NCBI RefSeq assembly: GCF_051175565.1
Contig: NZ_CP195105.1
Coordinates: forward strand, 1,736,001-1,800,000
Direction of reading: 5' to 3'
Length of the DNA: 64,000 bases
Source: Daejeonia sp002484105
GTDB lineage: Bacteria; Bacteroidota; Bacteroidia; Flavobacteriales; Weeksellaceae
Shown: in pieces, positions 15,099-24,663 of the stretch
Layout of the letters: each line of letters begins with the position of its first letter
Numbering within the stretch: the stretch's first letter is position 1
Position numbers and translations under genes: made by a program
Notes under the pieces: generated by a model
Databases searched by the model: none
Told to the model about the DNA's origin: nothing
Seen by the model: the letters and a program-made list of their open reading frames with translations, nothing else

Positions 15099-17522
15099 AT
15101 GCAGGAAACATATCTTGAAACACAACAGATTTCATTCGACGAATTCAGAAAAAATATCCTCGAAGATTACCGTCTGGCAAGGATTTCCCGCGAGATGTCG
15201 TATCTCGGAAGAAGGGAAGTGCTGACGGGCAAAGCCAAGTTCGGAATCTTTGGTGACGGCAAGGAACTCCCGCAGATTGCAATGGCCAAAGTCTTCCGCG
15301 AAGGCGACTGGCGTTCCGGATATTATCGGGATCAGACTTTTGCGATGGCCGTAGGAGCACTCACCATCGAAAGTTTTTTTGCACAACTCTATGCTGATAC
15401 CAGTCTCGAGCGGGAGCCTGCTACCGCCGGCAGACAGATGAACGGACACTATGCCACGCGAAGCCTCAACGAAGACGGAAGCTGGAAAGATCTTACCAAA
15501 ATCAAAAATATATCCTGTGACATATCTCCTACAGCCGGACAGATGCCGCGCTTGCTCGGACTGGCACAGGCTTCCAATGTATTCAAACATATTTCTTTTC
15601 CCGGATCGGAGAAATTTTCAGACCACGGAAAGGAGATTGCTTTCGGAACCATTGGAGATGCTTCGGCAGCCGAAGGCCATTTCTGGGAAACTCTGAACGC
15701 TGCCTGCGCGCTGCAGTCGCCTGTGATTCTTTCCATCTGGGATGACGGTTACGGGATTTCTGTGCCGACAGAACATCAGCGTGCAAAAGCCGATATGGCA
15801 GAAATGTTGAGCGGTTTCCAAAGAAAACCCGGCGAGACTCAGGGCTGTGAAATTATTCAGGTAAAAGCTTGGGATTACCCCGCACTGCTGGATGCCTTTG
15901 CCCGTGCGGAACATTTTGCCCGCGTGGAAGGTGTTCCCGTTGTGGTGCATGCGGTAGAAGTAACACAACCACAAGGGCATTCAACTTCCGGTTCGCACGA
16001 ACGGTACAAATCCGAAGAACGTCTGGTCTGGGAAAGTGAACACGATGGGATCCTGAAATTCCGGGAATGGATACAGCAATATTCCATCGACATTGAAGGG
16101 CACCACGAAGTGCTGGCTACTGCCGAAGATCTGGACCGCATTGAGAAGGAAGCCAAAGCAGAAGTGAAAAACGGACAGAAAAAAGCCTGGGAAGCCTTTC
16201 AGAAAACCATTATCGAGATCAAAAGTGAAGTGTATCCCTTTATCCAGAATATCTGCGAAACACAGCCGAAAGTTCAGGAACTGACAGATCAGTTTAAAAA
16301 ACTGGTTTCTGTAGGCAAAAAGGATATCTTCCATCTGATACGTCAGACATTAACTTATACAGCAAAATCTCCTTCAGAAGCCAGAACACAGCTTCAGCAG
16401 CATTACGAAAAACTGATGGCAAAAGAGGAGGATCATTATTCCTCTTACCTCTATTCCGAAAGCCGCTGGAAGGCGACAGCGGTAGAAGAAATCCAGCCGC
16501 TGTATTCCTCAGACTCTGTGCAGGTAGACGGAAGGGTAGTGGTGCGAAACAATTTTGATAAAATATTTTCCAAATATCCGGAAGTCGTTGTGTTTGGTGA
16601 AGATACGGGAAATATCGGCGATGTCAATCAGGGACTGGAGGGTATGCAGGAGAAATATGGTGCAGTAAGAGTTTCTGATACCGGCATCCGCGAAGCAACA
16701 ATAATCGGGCAGGGAATTGGTTTTGCTATGAGAGGGCTGCGCCCGATTGCTGAAATCCAGTATCTGGACTATCTGCTGTATGCGTTGCAGACGATGAGTG
16801 ACGATCTCTCAACATTGCTGTACCGTACAAAAGGCGGACAGAAAGCACCAGTGATTGTGCGTACAAGGGGGCACCGCCTGGAAGGTATCTGGCATTCCGG
16901 ATCGCCTATGGCGGGAATACTGAACCTCTGTAAAGGAATGAATATTCTGGTACCGAGAAACCTGACCAAAGCAGCAGGATTCTACAATACTATGCTGAAA
17001 AGTGACGAACCTGCCCTGATTGTGGAGTGCCTGAACGGATATCGTCTGAAAGAAACCCAGCCGGATAATCTCGGAAAATTTACCGTACCGGTCGGAAAAG
17101 TGGAAATTACCCGTTCCGGAAGCGATGTGACCGCCGTAACTTATGGCTCCATATGGAGAATTGTGATGCAGGCTACGGAGATTCTGCAGGATCTGGGTAT
17201 TGATGTGGAAGTGATTGATGTGCAGTCACTGATGCCTTTTGACATAAACCATGATATTGCAGAAAGTCTGAAGAAAACCAGCCGGCTTGTCGTGATTGAT
17301 GAAGATGTGGAAGGCGGTACTTCAGCTTATATCGTTCAGCAGGTGATGGAGAAACAGCAGGCTTTCCGTTACCTTGATGAAACACCGATGACGGTTACGG
17401 GAAAAAATCACCGTCCGGCATACGGATCGGATGGCGACTATTTCAGCAAGCCTTCTGTGGATGATATTGTAGAAAAAATCTATAAGATGTTTCACGGAAT
17501 CAATCCTGTGAAATTTCCTTAA
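15099..17522 (+). CDS. Fused alpha-beta E1 component of a 2-oxoacid dehydrogenase
   Basis: Thiamine-diphosphate enzyme that decarboxylates a 2-oxoacid (probably the branched-chain ones, or pyruvate) and passes the acyl group to an E2 lipoyl domain. The alpha half (about 1-330) has the TPP motif GDASAAEGHFWETLN at 186-200 and the HSTSGSHERYKS loop. After a charged linker, the beta half (about 470-807) has VVVFGEDTGNIGDVNQGLEGM, ISDTGIRE-like and LRPIAEIQYLDYLLYALQT. 807 residues is usual for the fused form common in Flavobacteriia. No E2 gene adjoins it; lpd (E3) is 28 kb away. Substrate cannot be settled from sequence alone. Confidence 0.88.
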   Translation: MQETYLETQQISFDEFRKNILEDYRLARISREMSYLGRREVLTGKAKFGIFGDGKELPQIAMAKVFREGDWRSGYYRDQTFAMAVGALTIESFFAQLYADTSLEREPATAGRQMNGHYATRSLNEDGSWKDLTKIKNISCDISPTAGQMPRLLGLAQASNVFKHISFPGSEKFSDHGKEIAFGTIGDASAAEGHFWETLNAACALQSPVILSIWDDGYGISVPTEHQRAKADMAEMLSGFQRKPGETQGCEIIQVKAWDYPALLDAFARAEHFARVEGVPVVVHAVEVTQPQGHSTSGSHERYKSEERLVWESEHDGILKFREWIQQYSIDIEGHHEVLATAEDLDRIEKEAKAEVKNGQKKAWEAFQKTIIEIKSEVYPFIQNICETQPKVQELTDQFKKLVSVGKKDIFHLIRQTLTYTAKSPSEARTQLQQHYEKLMAKEEDHYSSYLYSESRWKATAVEEIQPLYSSDSVQVDGRVVVRNNFDKIFSKYPEVVVFGEDTGNIGDVNQGLEGMQEKYGAVRVSDTGIREATIIGQGIGFAMRGLRPIAEIQYLDYLLYALQTMSDDLSTLLYRTKGGQKAPVIVRTRGHRLEGIWHSGSPMAGILNLCKGMNILVPRNLTKAAGFYNTMLKSDEPALIVECLNGYRLKETQPDNLGKFTVPVGKVEITRSGSDVTAVTYGSIWRIVMQATEILQDLGIDVEVIDVQSLMPFDINHDIAESLKKTSRLVVIDEDVEGGTSAYIVQQVMEKQQAFRYLDETPMTVTGKNHRPAYGSDGDYFSKPSVDDIVEKIYKMFHGINPVKFP

Positions 17523-17595
17523 TTAAAATTTCAGATAAGAACAGCAGATTCCGGATGGGCGTACATCCAGGATCTTTTTTTGCCCTAAAATACAA

Positions 17596-17632
17596 AAAAG
17601 AGCCCGCTTTGCAACATGCAGGCGGACTCTTT
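17596..17632. terminator. Bidirectional terminator between E1 and the mannan locus
   Basis: AAAGAGCCCGC and GGCGGACTCTTT form an 11-bp stem with one mismatch and a loop of about 12 bases. A-rich and T-rich flanks suit both strands, serving the convergent genes ending at 17522 and 17680. Confidence 0.75.
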
Positions 17633-17679
17633 ACCAAATCTAATTTTTATGAGAAACTTTTAAATTGTATTGCTTTTGA

Positions 17680-18741
17680 TTAATCGGTGGTAAACGTGAA
17701 ATTGTCAAAATAATAAGTGGTTTCCTGACCGGAGAATTCCTGGAAGGCTATGTATTGAAGTGCCTGTGGATTGTCGAGATCGCTCCATTTGTAAGTTACT
17801 TCCTTCCAAGTGCTGGTTGTCTTGAAAGCTCTGGAACTATCGCCCCAATACTTTCTGTTGAAGATCATTACCAGTTGTCCGGCGCCGTCTGAGCGGACTG
17901 CAAACTTGATACCGGTATATTTTTTAACGGCATCTTCGTTCCATCCCCAGTTGCTTTCCATATTCCCCCAGGCACTCATTTTCTTTTTAATGTAAACATT
18001 TCCCTGATAGGCCGTGGCGGGATCAACAACCAGTTCCATACTGTTGAATTTGAAATCGCCATAGAAAATGTCATCGAAAAGAGCTGTTCCTACAGCGGTA
18101 TTCCATGTAACGGTTCCGGAGAGTGTGGTGATGGTCATTTGTTTACCCTGAGATCCCTGTGGAAGTTTTATTTTGATACGGGTCAGATCGTAGGATTCAA
18201 TTTCCGCCTGCTGGTCGCCCACCATTACAACGGGATCAACAAAATAGTTTCCGTAGATGGTTACTTCATCGCCATCCGCTGCATTCACAGGATCGAAACT
18301 GCCAAATACAGGCGCTGGTGGCGCGATGATAAAGTCATATTCTGCGGTGCCGAATGCTGTCTCAATTTTCAGTTTTTTACTGGCATCGGCGTCATAAGGG
18401 GTGTCTTTATCAACGGTAACGAAAATATGGGTATCTGTTACCAGATTCGGGTTGAAAGAGGCTTCATAATCATTGAAATAGATATGTTTCAGTGATGCGA
18501 ATCCTTTTCCTACAATTACATACATATTGTTGGCGTATCCTACGTGGGTTTCTTCAAGAGGATCCACTGTTGTTTTCGTTCCGTCTTCATTTTCGATGAC
18601 GGATGCCGAAACCAAGGTAATTTCAGGCTTTGATGCCTGAGACGTTATATCGTCATTGTTATCTCTGCAGGCCATCACGGTGAAGAGCGTAAGCAGAACC
18701 AGTAACAACGCATTTGCAGGTTTTAATAGTATATTTTTCAT
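17680..18741 (-). CDS. Surface glycan-binding lipoprotein (IPT/TIG, SGBP-B like)
   Basis: 353-residue outer-surface lipoprotein (signal ending VMAC, lipid cysteine C25) that should hold mannan at the SusC/SusD complex. After a short linker there are two IPT/TIG-like beta-sandwich domains (about 37-140 and 143-220; note PPAPVFGSFDPVNAADGDEVTIYGNYF), then a C-terminal beta-rich glycan-binding domain (about 225-353) rich in tryptophan (WGNMESNWGWNED, YWGDSSRAF, TWKEVTYKW). This order matches the surface glycan-binding protein B type of xyloglucan and mannan loci. It is the third gene of the susC-susD operon, 12 bases after susD. Confidence 0.85.
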   Translation of the reverse strand: MKNILLKPANALLLVLLTLFTVMACRDNNDDITSQASKPEITLVSASVIENEDGTKTTVDPLEETHVGYANNMYVIVGKGFASLKHIYFNDYEASFNPNLVTDTHIFVTVDKDTPYDADASKKLKIETAFGTAEYDFIIAPPAPVFGSFDPVNAADGDEVTIYGNYFVDPVVMVGDQQAEIESYDLTRIKIKLPQGSQGKQMTITTLSGTVTWNTAVGTALFDDIFYGDFKFNSMELVVDPATAYQGNVYIKKKMSAWGNMESNWGWNEDAVKKYTGIKFAVRSDGAGQLVMIFNRKYWGDSSRAFKTTSTWKEVTYKWSDLDNPQALQYIAFQEFSGQETTYYFDNFTFTTD

Positions 18742-18753
18742 GATTTTGTTGGA

Positions 18754-20367
18754 TTAAAATTCGTATGGTACAGGATCTTCCAGCAGAAGCGGGTTTTTGG
18801 AAACATCATTGGTTGGATATGGCAGTCTGAATGAAGATTCGCTGGGAGTGAAATATTCAGCATTATACATACTTCCGCGGTTTTGTGCGGACATAATGGA
18901 TATTGCTTTGGAGCGGGGCATTCTGCCGAGATCAAACCAGTAGTCGCCTTCAAAAGCCAGTTCTTTTCTTCTTTCCGTAAAGATATCGTCCTGTGTAAAT
19001 GATGTCACAGGAGAAAGACCTGCTCTGTTGCGAACTGCATTGAAGGATTTCAGTGCGGAAGGGTCGGATGTGGATGATCCTCCTGCCAGGATAGCTTCTG
19101 CATGGATGAGGAGCAACTCTGCATATCTCATAATGTAGGTATTGTTGTCCATCATATTCCACCCGTCAATAGGTCCTGTTTCATTGCCATTTACAATACC
19201 GATACAGTATTTTTTGATCGCAGCACCTGCGTTCTGACCACCTATTTTATCTGCTGCGGGTACTGTGAAGCCCACCTCGTAGGAAGTAACGCCGTCGTTT
19301 ACCACTTTTACTTTCATGTTGGGGTAGGTATTGCCGGGGAGCATCAGTGTTTCGTGTCCTCTGACGTCATTGGAACTGTAGAGATCCAGAATGTCCTGAG
19401 AAGGTGCAAACACACCGCCGTAAGAAGCGTTGGATGTAGAGATGCTGCTGTTACTGATGCCGAACTGGGTGTTGCAGTTGTTGGCAGAACCGTAGTTAGA
19501 ATCACCTTTCCACTGCAATGCGAAAATAGATTCTTCATTATTGTTGTTTGAATAAGTGAACAGGTCTGCAAAAGATTTTCCGGACAGAGAATAGTCTGAT
19601 GTGCCTCCCAATAGTTTGAATTCGCCACTGTTGATGACTTCTTCTGCAAGTTGTCTGGCTTTTGTGTAGTCTTTATTGTACAGATAGACTTTTGCCAGCA
19701 TGGCTTTTGCAGATCCTTTGGAAACTTTTGCATTGGTGGCATAGCTGGAACCTCTCATTTTGGTGGGCAGCAGTCCGGCAGCTTTTTCATAGTCCATTTC
19801 AATCAGTTTGTATATGTCTTCAACACGGTTGGTGTTCATATACGGATTGGTAACATTTTCCAGGTTATTGGTGATAATGGGTACAGGACCCCAGAGTCTG
19901 ACAAGGTAGAAGTAAGCTGTGGCACGCATGAAATAGGCTTCGCCAATAGCATTATCGATTACGCTGGAGCTTACAGAAGCAGCAGCTTTTGTCCTGAGGT
20001 TGTTGATCAGGAAGTTGGCTTGTGCTATATTGCCCCATAGAGACTGCCATCCGTTGAAAAGTTCTGCATCAGAACCGTTCAGAGAAAAATTCCTCATGGC
20101 ATTGACATCGGAAGATCCTGTGTACATATTTCCAGAGCCTACTTCTGTCACCGCATAGAAAAATTTGTTGTTGAACTGAAACCATGTTTTGTAATAAAGG
20201 CCGTCAGTTGCTGCCTGTACCTGTTCGTCATTCTGGTAATAATTGTCCACATTGATACTGTCTTCTGAAGGTCGGTCTGTAAAGTCATTGGAACAGGAGG
20301 ACAGAAATCCTGTGGCTATCATAGACAGTGCCAGGCTTCCTATTTTTATATATTGTTTCGTTTTCAT
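18754..20367 (-). CDS. SusD/RagB-family outer-membrane glycan-binding lipoprotein
   Basis: Forms the lid over the SusC pore and captures oligosaccharides for import. 537 residues with a lipoprotein signal (FLSSC, C25). FTDRPSEDSINVDNYYQNDEQ, the long TPR-like helical N-terminal part (GEAYFMRATAYFYLVRLWGPVPII), and the C-terminal RNRAGLSPVTSFTQDDIFTERRKELAFEGDYWFDLGRM are diagnostic of SusD. The order susC-susD-SGBP with 12-base gaps indicates one transcript. Ligand is inferred as beta-mannan oligosaccharide from the neighbouring enzymes. Confidence 0.95.
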   Translation of the reverse strand: MKTKQYIKIGSLALSMIATGFLSSCSNDFTDRPSEDSINVDNYYQNDEQVQAATDGLYYKTWFQFNNKFFYAVTEVGSGNMYTGSSDVNAMRNFSLNGSDAELFNGWQSLWGNIAQANFLINNLRTKAAASVSSSVIDNAIGEAYFMRATAYFYLVRLWGPVPIITNNLENVTNPYMNTNRVEDIYKLIEMDYEKAAGLLPTKMRGSSYATNAKVSKGSAKAMLAKVYLYNKDYTKARQLAEEVINSGEFKLLGGTSDYSLSGKSFADLFTYSNNNNEESIFALQWKGDSNYGSANNCNTQFGISNSSISTSNASYGGVFAPSQDILDLYSSNDVRGHETLMLPGNTYPNMKVKVVNDGVTSYEVGFTVPAADKIGGQNAGAAIKKYCIGIVNGNETGPIDGWNMMDNNTYIMRYAELLLIHAEAILAGGSSTSDPSALKSFNAVRNRAGLSPVTSFTQDDIFTERRKELAFEGDYWFDLGRMPRSKAISIMSAQNRGSMYNAEYFTPSESSFRLPYPTNDVSKNPLLLEDPVPYEF

Positions 20368-20379
20368 AATAATTCTGAG

Positions 20380-23349
20380 TTAAAAATCTAAGTTAACACC
20401 AAATGTGAAAGTTCTCGGAGATGGGTAACGTCCGTTGTCAACGCCGGTAAGCAGTACATCCTGATTGAAAGAGCCTACTTCAGGATCATAGCCTTTGTAT
20501 TTGGTTATGGTAAGGAGGTTCTGTGCTGTGGCATAAATTCTCAGTCTGCTCAGTTTCAGAGTAGATGAAATTTCTGATGGCAGCGTATATCCCAGTGTCA
20601 GGTTCTGGATGCGTGCATAGTCCCCTTTTTCGATAAACCGGTCAGAGATCAGCAGGTTCGGGTTACTGTTACTGGATACCGGTCTGGGAATGTCTGTATT
20701 CGGGTTGTCTACCGTCCAGTAATTGGCGGCTTCTTTCAGCTGGTTCTGGTAGAGCATGGCATTCTGGGTACCGTTTCTTCGGGTCAGGTTCATGACGTCA
20801 TTTCCTACGGATCCCTGAATGAAGATGGAAAGATCAATATTTTTGTATCTGAATGTATTGGTAAAGCCGAATGTGAAATCAGGGTGGGGATTTCCTATAA
20901 AGGTCATATCTTTCTGGTCGATAACACCGTCGCCGTTTACGTCAACATATTTTACATCTCCTAACCATGTTTTATTTGCATTATGGTTTTCATCGTTCGC
21001 AGTACCTACAGATTGTCCGAACTGTATGGGAGCATTTCTCAATTGATCTTCACTGGTGAAGAGTCCATCAGTCTTGTATCCCCAGAACATTCCGATAGGT
21101 TGTCCTACAACGGTATTGGTAGCTACCATTGGCAGATATCCGTTCAGGTTCACCTGTCTGTTGATGTTGGCAAGTCCCTCAGAGAGAGAGAGCAGTTTGT
21201 TGCTGTAATGGGATATATTAAGTGAAGTACTCCAGTTGAAATCTTCTCCATTGGTTTTATAAGAGATATTAAAGTCCACTCCTTTATTAGACATGGATCC
21301 GATATTGGACCAGGGGGCAGACATTCCGCCATAATAAGATTCTCCACCAGTAAGGTATCCTGGAAGTGGAAGCTGGAAGAGGAAGTCTTTGGAGCGTTTG
21401 TCATAGAGGTCAACGGTAAGATTCAGGTTTTTAAATAATGTCATGTCAATTCCCAGGTTTTTCTGAATCATGGTTTCCCATTTCAGATCAGGATTGTTCA
21501 TGTTTCCCGGATAGTAATATTGTGTGAGCAGAGAGGTATAACGGTCGTTGGGGATCTGTTGGTTTCCGGTTTCACCGTATCCGGCTCTGATTTTGATATT
21601 GCTGATCTGTGATGGGATCCATTGCATGAAAGGTTCATTGGTAACCCTCCATGAAAGTGCTACAGCAGGGAAATATCCCACCTGGTTGTCAGAATCCGGA
21701 TCAAATTTGGAAGACTGATCCCGGCGTACAGAGGCGGAAAGTCCGTATCTGCCGTCAAAATCATAAATCAATCGGGCGAAATAAGAGTTCGTGGAAGAAC
21801 TTCCTTTATAGCTGTCTACTGTTTTGGTATCTGCCAGAGTCAGAGTATAAATTTCATTGGATAGAAATCCTTTACCAGTACCATATATTCCTTCCCAGTG
21901 AGAGTCATTGGCTTCCTGACCTGCGAGGACGGTAAATTTGTGCCGGTCTAATGAAAAATCATAGGTAAGCAGGTTTTTGATGTTTATGGAATACCAGTTT
22001 TGTCTCCTTTCTGTCAGTTGTGCAAGATTCTGTATCTTCGATTTGGGAGTAAACTCTGTATTTTCCGAAAATTCTGTATTGGCCGCAATTTCAATCCGGT
22101 ATTTCAGTCCTTTCAGGAGCGATGCTTCCGAATATATATTTCCCAGGAAGTTTTTTCTCGTCAGATCATGTGTAAGAGTTAATGCTTGCTGTACAGGATT
22201 GAAGTAGTTCACAAGGCGGTCACCTTCTGGCAGTGCATAGCTGCCGTCAAGATTTCTTACTGCCAGATCCGGAGCCTGCATGAGTGTGTTGACAATGATC
22301 CCGGTATAGGATTGGTTTATCGTATAGTTTTCCTTGGAAATACCTGCGGTAACATTGGTTCCTACTTTCAGCCAGGGTTTTACTTTGGCATCCAGATTCA
22401 TTCGTATGGTATATCGCTTCATTGCGGTATTGATAACATTTCCCTGCTGGTCAAGATAGCTGAGAGAAGTATAGTAATTGACATCCTCTTTACCACCGGA
22501 AAATGCCAGCTGATGGCTCTGGGAAAGTGCTGTTCTAAAGATCTCGTTCTGCCAGTCCGTACCTTTTCCGAGTAGCTCGGGATGAGCAAATTCTGGACGC
22601 ACTGCGTCCGGACGGTTGAACTGAACGGCAAGGTCATTTTCATATTTGGCATACTCCTGAAGATTCATCACATCCAGAAACTTATAAATACTGGAGATAG
22701 AAGTAAATCCTTCGTAGCTCAGCTTTCCGGTGCCTTTTTTACCTGATTTTGTGGTGATAATAATAACACCATTGGCACCGCGCGAACCGTAAATTGCAGT
22801 AGCGGATGCATCTTTCAGTACATCGATAGACTCGATGTCATTCGGATTCAGGAAGGAAATCGGGGATACCGCTACGCTACCGGAACCGCCGGTAGAGGAG
22901 AAATCGTTACCTGCAATCGGACGCCCACTGGTAGAAAATCCGGTAGCATCTCCGGAGATGGGCACGCCGTCAATGATATACAAAGGTTCGTTAATCCCGC
23001 CAAGAGAGGTAGCTCCACGTACACGGACTGAAGTCGCTGCACCTGGCTGTCCACTGGAATTGGTCACAGTAACACCGGCCAGTTTTCCCTGTAGCATCTG
23101 GTCAACAGAAGTCTGTTTGATGTCCTGCAAATCCTTTGCTTTCACAGAGGAGATGGCAGAGTTTACATCACTTTTCTTTTGGGTACCGTACCCAATCATC
23201 ACGACTTCTTCAATCGTTTTTTCTTTCATTGTGGTGTCTTTTTTGCTTTGGGAATAAGCAAAACCTGACGGCAGCAGAGCCATCGCGAAGAAGATCGCCG
23301 CCCTGTTTCCAGCGAAAGAAAATCTGTTCACTGCACTAATGTTTTTCAT
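20380..23349 (-). CDS. SusC/RagA-family TonB-dependent oligosaccharide transporter
   Basis: Outer-membrane beta-barrel of 989 residues that imports glycan fragments using TonB energy. Signal peptide to about residue 34, then TonB-box-like KTIEEVVMIGYGTQKKSDV (44-62), plug domain (VRVRGATSLGGINEPLYIIDGVPISG; DIESIDVLKDASATAIYGSRGANGVIIITTKSGKKG) and a barrel ending with YPSPRTFTFGVNLDF. The carboxypeptidase-regulatory-like N-terminal extension of many SusC proteins is absent, so this is the short form without an obvious STN signalling domain. That agrees with control by the adjacent AraC protein rather than by an anti-sigma pair. Confidence 0.95.
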   Translation of the reverse strand: MKNISAVNRFSFAGNRAAIFFAMALLPSGFAYSQSKKDTTMKEKTIEEVVMIGYGTQKKSDVNSAISSVKAKDLQDIKQTSVDQMLQGKLAGVTVTNSSGQPGAATSVRVRGATSLGGINEPLYIIDGVPISGDATGFSTSGRPIAGNDFSSTGGSGSVAVSPISFLNPNDIESIDVLKDASATAIYGSRGANGVIIITTKSGKKGTGKLSYEGFTSISSIYKFLDVMNLQEYAKYENDLAVQFNRPDAVRPEFAHPELLGKGTDWQNEIFRTALSQSHQLAFSGGKEDVNYYTSLSYLDQQGNVINTAMKRYTIRMNLDAKVKPWLKVGTNVTAGISKENYTINQSYTGIIVNTLMQAPDLAVRNLDGSYALPEGDRLVNYFNPVQQALTLTHDLTRKNFLGNIYSEASLLKGLKYRIEIAANTEFSENTEFTPKSKIQNLAQLTERRQNWYSINIKNLLTYDFSLDRHKFTVLAGQEANDSHWEGIYGTGKGFLSNEIYTLTLADTKTVDSYKGSSSTNSYFARLIYDFDGRYGLSASVRRDQSSKFDPDSDNQVGYFPAVALSWRVTNEPFMQWIPSQISNIKIRAGYGETGNQQIPNDRYTSLLTQYYYPGNMNNPDLKWETMIQKNLGIDMTLFKNLNLTVDLYDKRSKDFLFQLPLPGYLTGGESYYGGMSAPWSNIGSMSNKGVDFNISYKTNGEDFNWSTSLNISHYSNKLLSLSEGLANINRQVNLNGYLPMVATNTVVGQPIGMFWGYKTDGLFTSEDQLRNAPIQFGQSVGTANDENHNANKTWLGDVKYVDVNGDGVIDQKDMTFIGNPHPDFTFGFTNTFRYKNIDLSIFIQGSVGNDVMNLTRRNGTQNAMLYQNQLKEAANYWTVDNPNTDIPRPVSSNSNPNLLISDRFIEKGDYARIQNLTLGYTLPSEISSTLKLSRLRIYATAQNLLTITKYKGYDPEVGSFNQDVLLTGVDNGRYPSPRTFTFGVNLDF

Positions 23350-23390
23350 AAGGTTTATGTTCTTTTAAAGAATGAAACTGTTAATAATCA

Positions 23391-23407
23391 GTTAACATTA
23401 CGTTAAC
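23391..23407. promoter_or_regulatory. Palindrome GTTAAC-N5-GTTAAC, candidate operator at susC
   Basis: GTTAACATTACGTTAAC is a spaced inverted repeat 41 bases upstream of the susC start. The same TTAAC-N5-GTTAA arrangement recurs at 24705-24719 before the other arm of the mannan locus. A shared regulator, most simply the AraC protein at 23706, is inferred. Confidence 0.5.
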
Positions 23408-23415
23408 CTCTGAAG

Positions 23416-23423
23416 CAAATCTA
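23416..23423 (-). promoter_or_regulatory. Candidate -7 element of the susC operon
   Basis: On the minus strand this reads TAGATTTG, an exact fit to TAnnTTTG. Transcription would start near 23409, putting the palindrome at 23391-23407 in the first transcribed bases. No -33 box at standard spacing was found. Confidence 0.4.
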
Positions 23424-23705
23424 ACCTAAGAGCGTATATCTTATTAATATTATTTTGTCAATTTTAGGTGTTATTTTTTCGTGATAATCTTTTTTCAGAT
23501 ACTTTTGTTTTTTTGTAACACTCTGTTGGTGAGGTTTTTATTGTGTTTTGTTCGATAGGATTTTATAAGATGTTATTAATATTATATTTTATGATTTTAT
23601 AATATTTATCATGGTCTTTGATAAATAAATGTTAAAAATTCTGTGCTTTCAGGGTGGTTTTGTGTTGAGATATCTTTCCCGTTTTTGAGGGTTCTGCTTC
23701 GTATT

Positions 23706-24587
23706 TTACTGAATTTTCTTAGTTCCTGTAAATTTTGATTTAAATTCTGTCGGTGTGCAGTTCCGTATGGATTTGAAGATCTTATTGAAGTTTGCAATAT
23801 TGTTGAAACCACATTCAAAAGCGATTTCAGATACGGTAAGGTCTTTTTCTATCAGCCATCTGGCGGCATATCCGATGCGGATTTCGTTCAGGTAATTGAT
23901 GAATGTTTTTCCGCTGCGTTTTTTTATGAAGCGGTTGAAGGTTACCGGGCTCATGTTTACCAGTTCCGAAACGTCCTCAAGAGTAATTTTCTTATCATAA
24001 TTTTTATGTACATAATCGTGGATGGTTTTCATGCTGTCGTCATCCGAAAATGTCTCAAGTTCAATACTATAGGACGAGAGTAGTGTGTAGTCTTTATCTT
24101 GGGCAAGTTCGTTCAGAATATACATCATTTCCAGAAAAGCGTCAAAACCCTTCAGCTGGGAAAGGTTCATGAAGTGTTCTTTGAGTTTTGTGGAGGTTTC
24201 CTGCGAAAACAAGATGCCCCGTATCGAATTTTTGATCAGATTGTCAATGGGTTTCATAATATGACGCTTCATCAGAGGTTCGTCAAAAAAATCTTTGTTG
24301 AACTGTACTGTGATCTCGTGAATCCTTTTATACTTACAGCGGTAATTTGTCCAGCAGTGCGGAAGATGGGGGCCGACCATAACAATTTCTGTTTCACCGA
24401 TTTCGCCTACATGGTCGCCTACAATCCGCCGGTTTCCCTTACCTTTATAAATGAAGTTGATTTCAATTTCAGGATGATGGTGGATGGGGAAATCGAATGT
24501 TTTTTTAATGCGGTCGAAAATCAGAAAAGTATCCTCGGGAGATATGGTGAGAATCTCGCGCAGGATTGAATCTTGTTTTTTGTTCAT
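23706..24587 (-). CDS. AraC-family regulator of the mannan locus
   Basis: 293-residue cytoplasmic regulator. The N-terminal cupin-type sensor (about 25-110; FDFPIHHHPEIEINFIYKGKGNRRIVGDHVGEI) probably binds a sugar ligand. The C-terminal AraC helix-turn-helix pair is at about 185-285 (KKITLEDVSELVNMSPVTFNRFIKKRSGKTFINYL and LTVSEIAFECGFNNIANFNKIFKSIRNCTPTEFK). The gene lies between the two arms of the locus: same strand as susCD downstream, divergent from the GH5 mannanase operon, with 157 bases to the latter. Control of both arms is inferred from this position and from the shared palindrome. Confidence 0.88.
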   Translation of the reverse strand: MNKKQDSILREILTISPEDTFLIFDRIKKTFDFPIHHHPEIEINFIYKGKGNRRIVGDHVGEIGETEIVMVGPHLPHCWTNYRCKYKRIHEITVQFNKDFFDEPLMKRHIMKPIDNLIKNSIRGILFSQETSTKLKEHFMNLSQLKGFDAFLEMMYILNELAQDKDYTLLSSYSIELETFSDDDSMKTIHDYVHKNYDKKITLEDVSELVNMSPVTFNRFIKKRSGKTFINYLNEIRIGYAARWLIEKDLTVSEIAFECGFNNIANFNKIFKSIRNCTPTEFKSKFTGTKKIQ

Positions 24588-24663
24588 ATAGTATATGTTT
24601 ATTGGTATTGTAAATCAGTAATTTGTATAATTTGTGTAAAATTTAGATTGGTTATTGATAAAA

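Larger units (their letters stand above)
23350..23705. other. Regulatory gap upstream of susC
   Basis: A/T-rich, gene-free stretch of about 355 bases between susC and the AraC gene, both on the minus strand. It contains the palindrome 23391-23407 and a -7-like box (23416-23423). The remainder holds no other feature I can support. Confidence 0.6.

Noticed and set aside
23456..23461. TTGACA on the minus strand as the -33 box of susC
   Set aside because: It is 32 bases from the -7-like box at 23416-23423, far outside the usual spacing of about 19-21.
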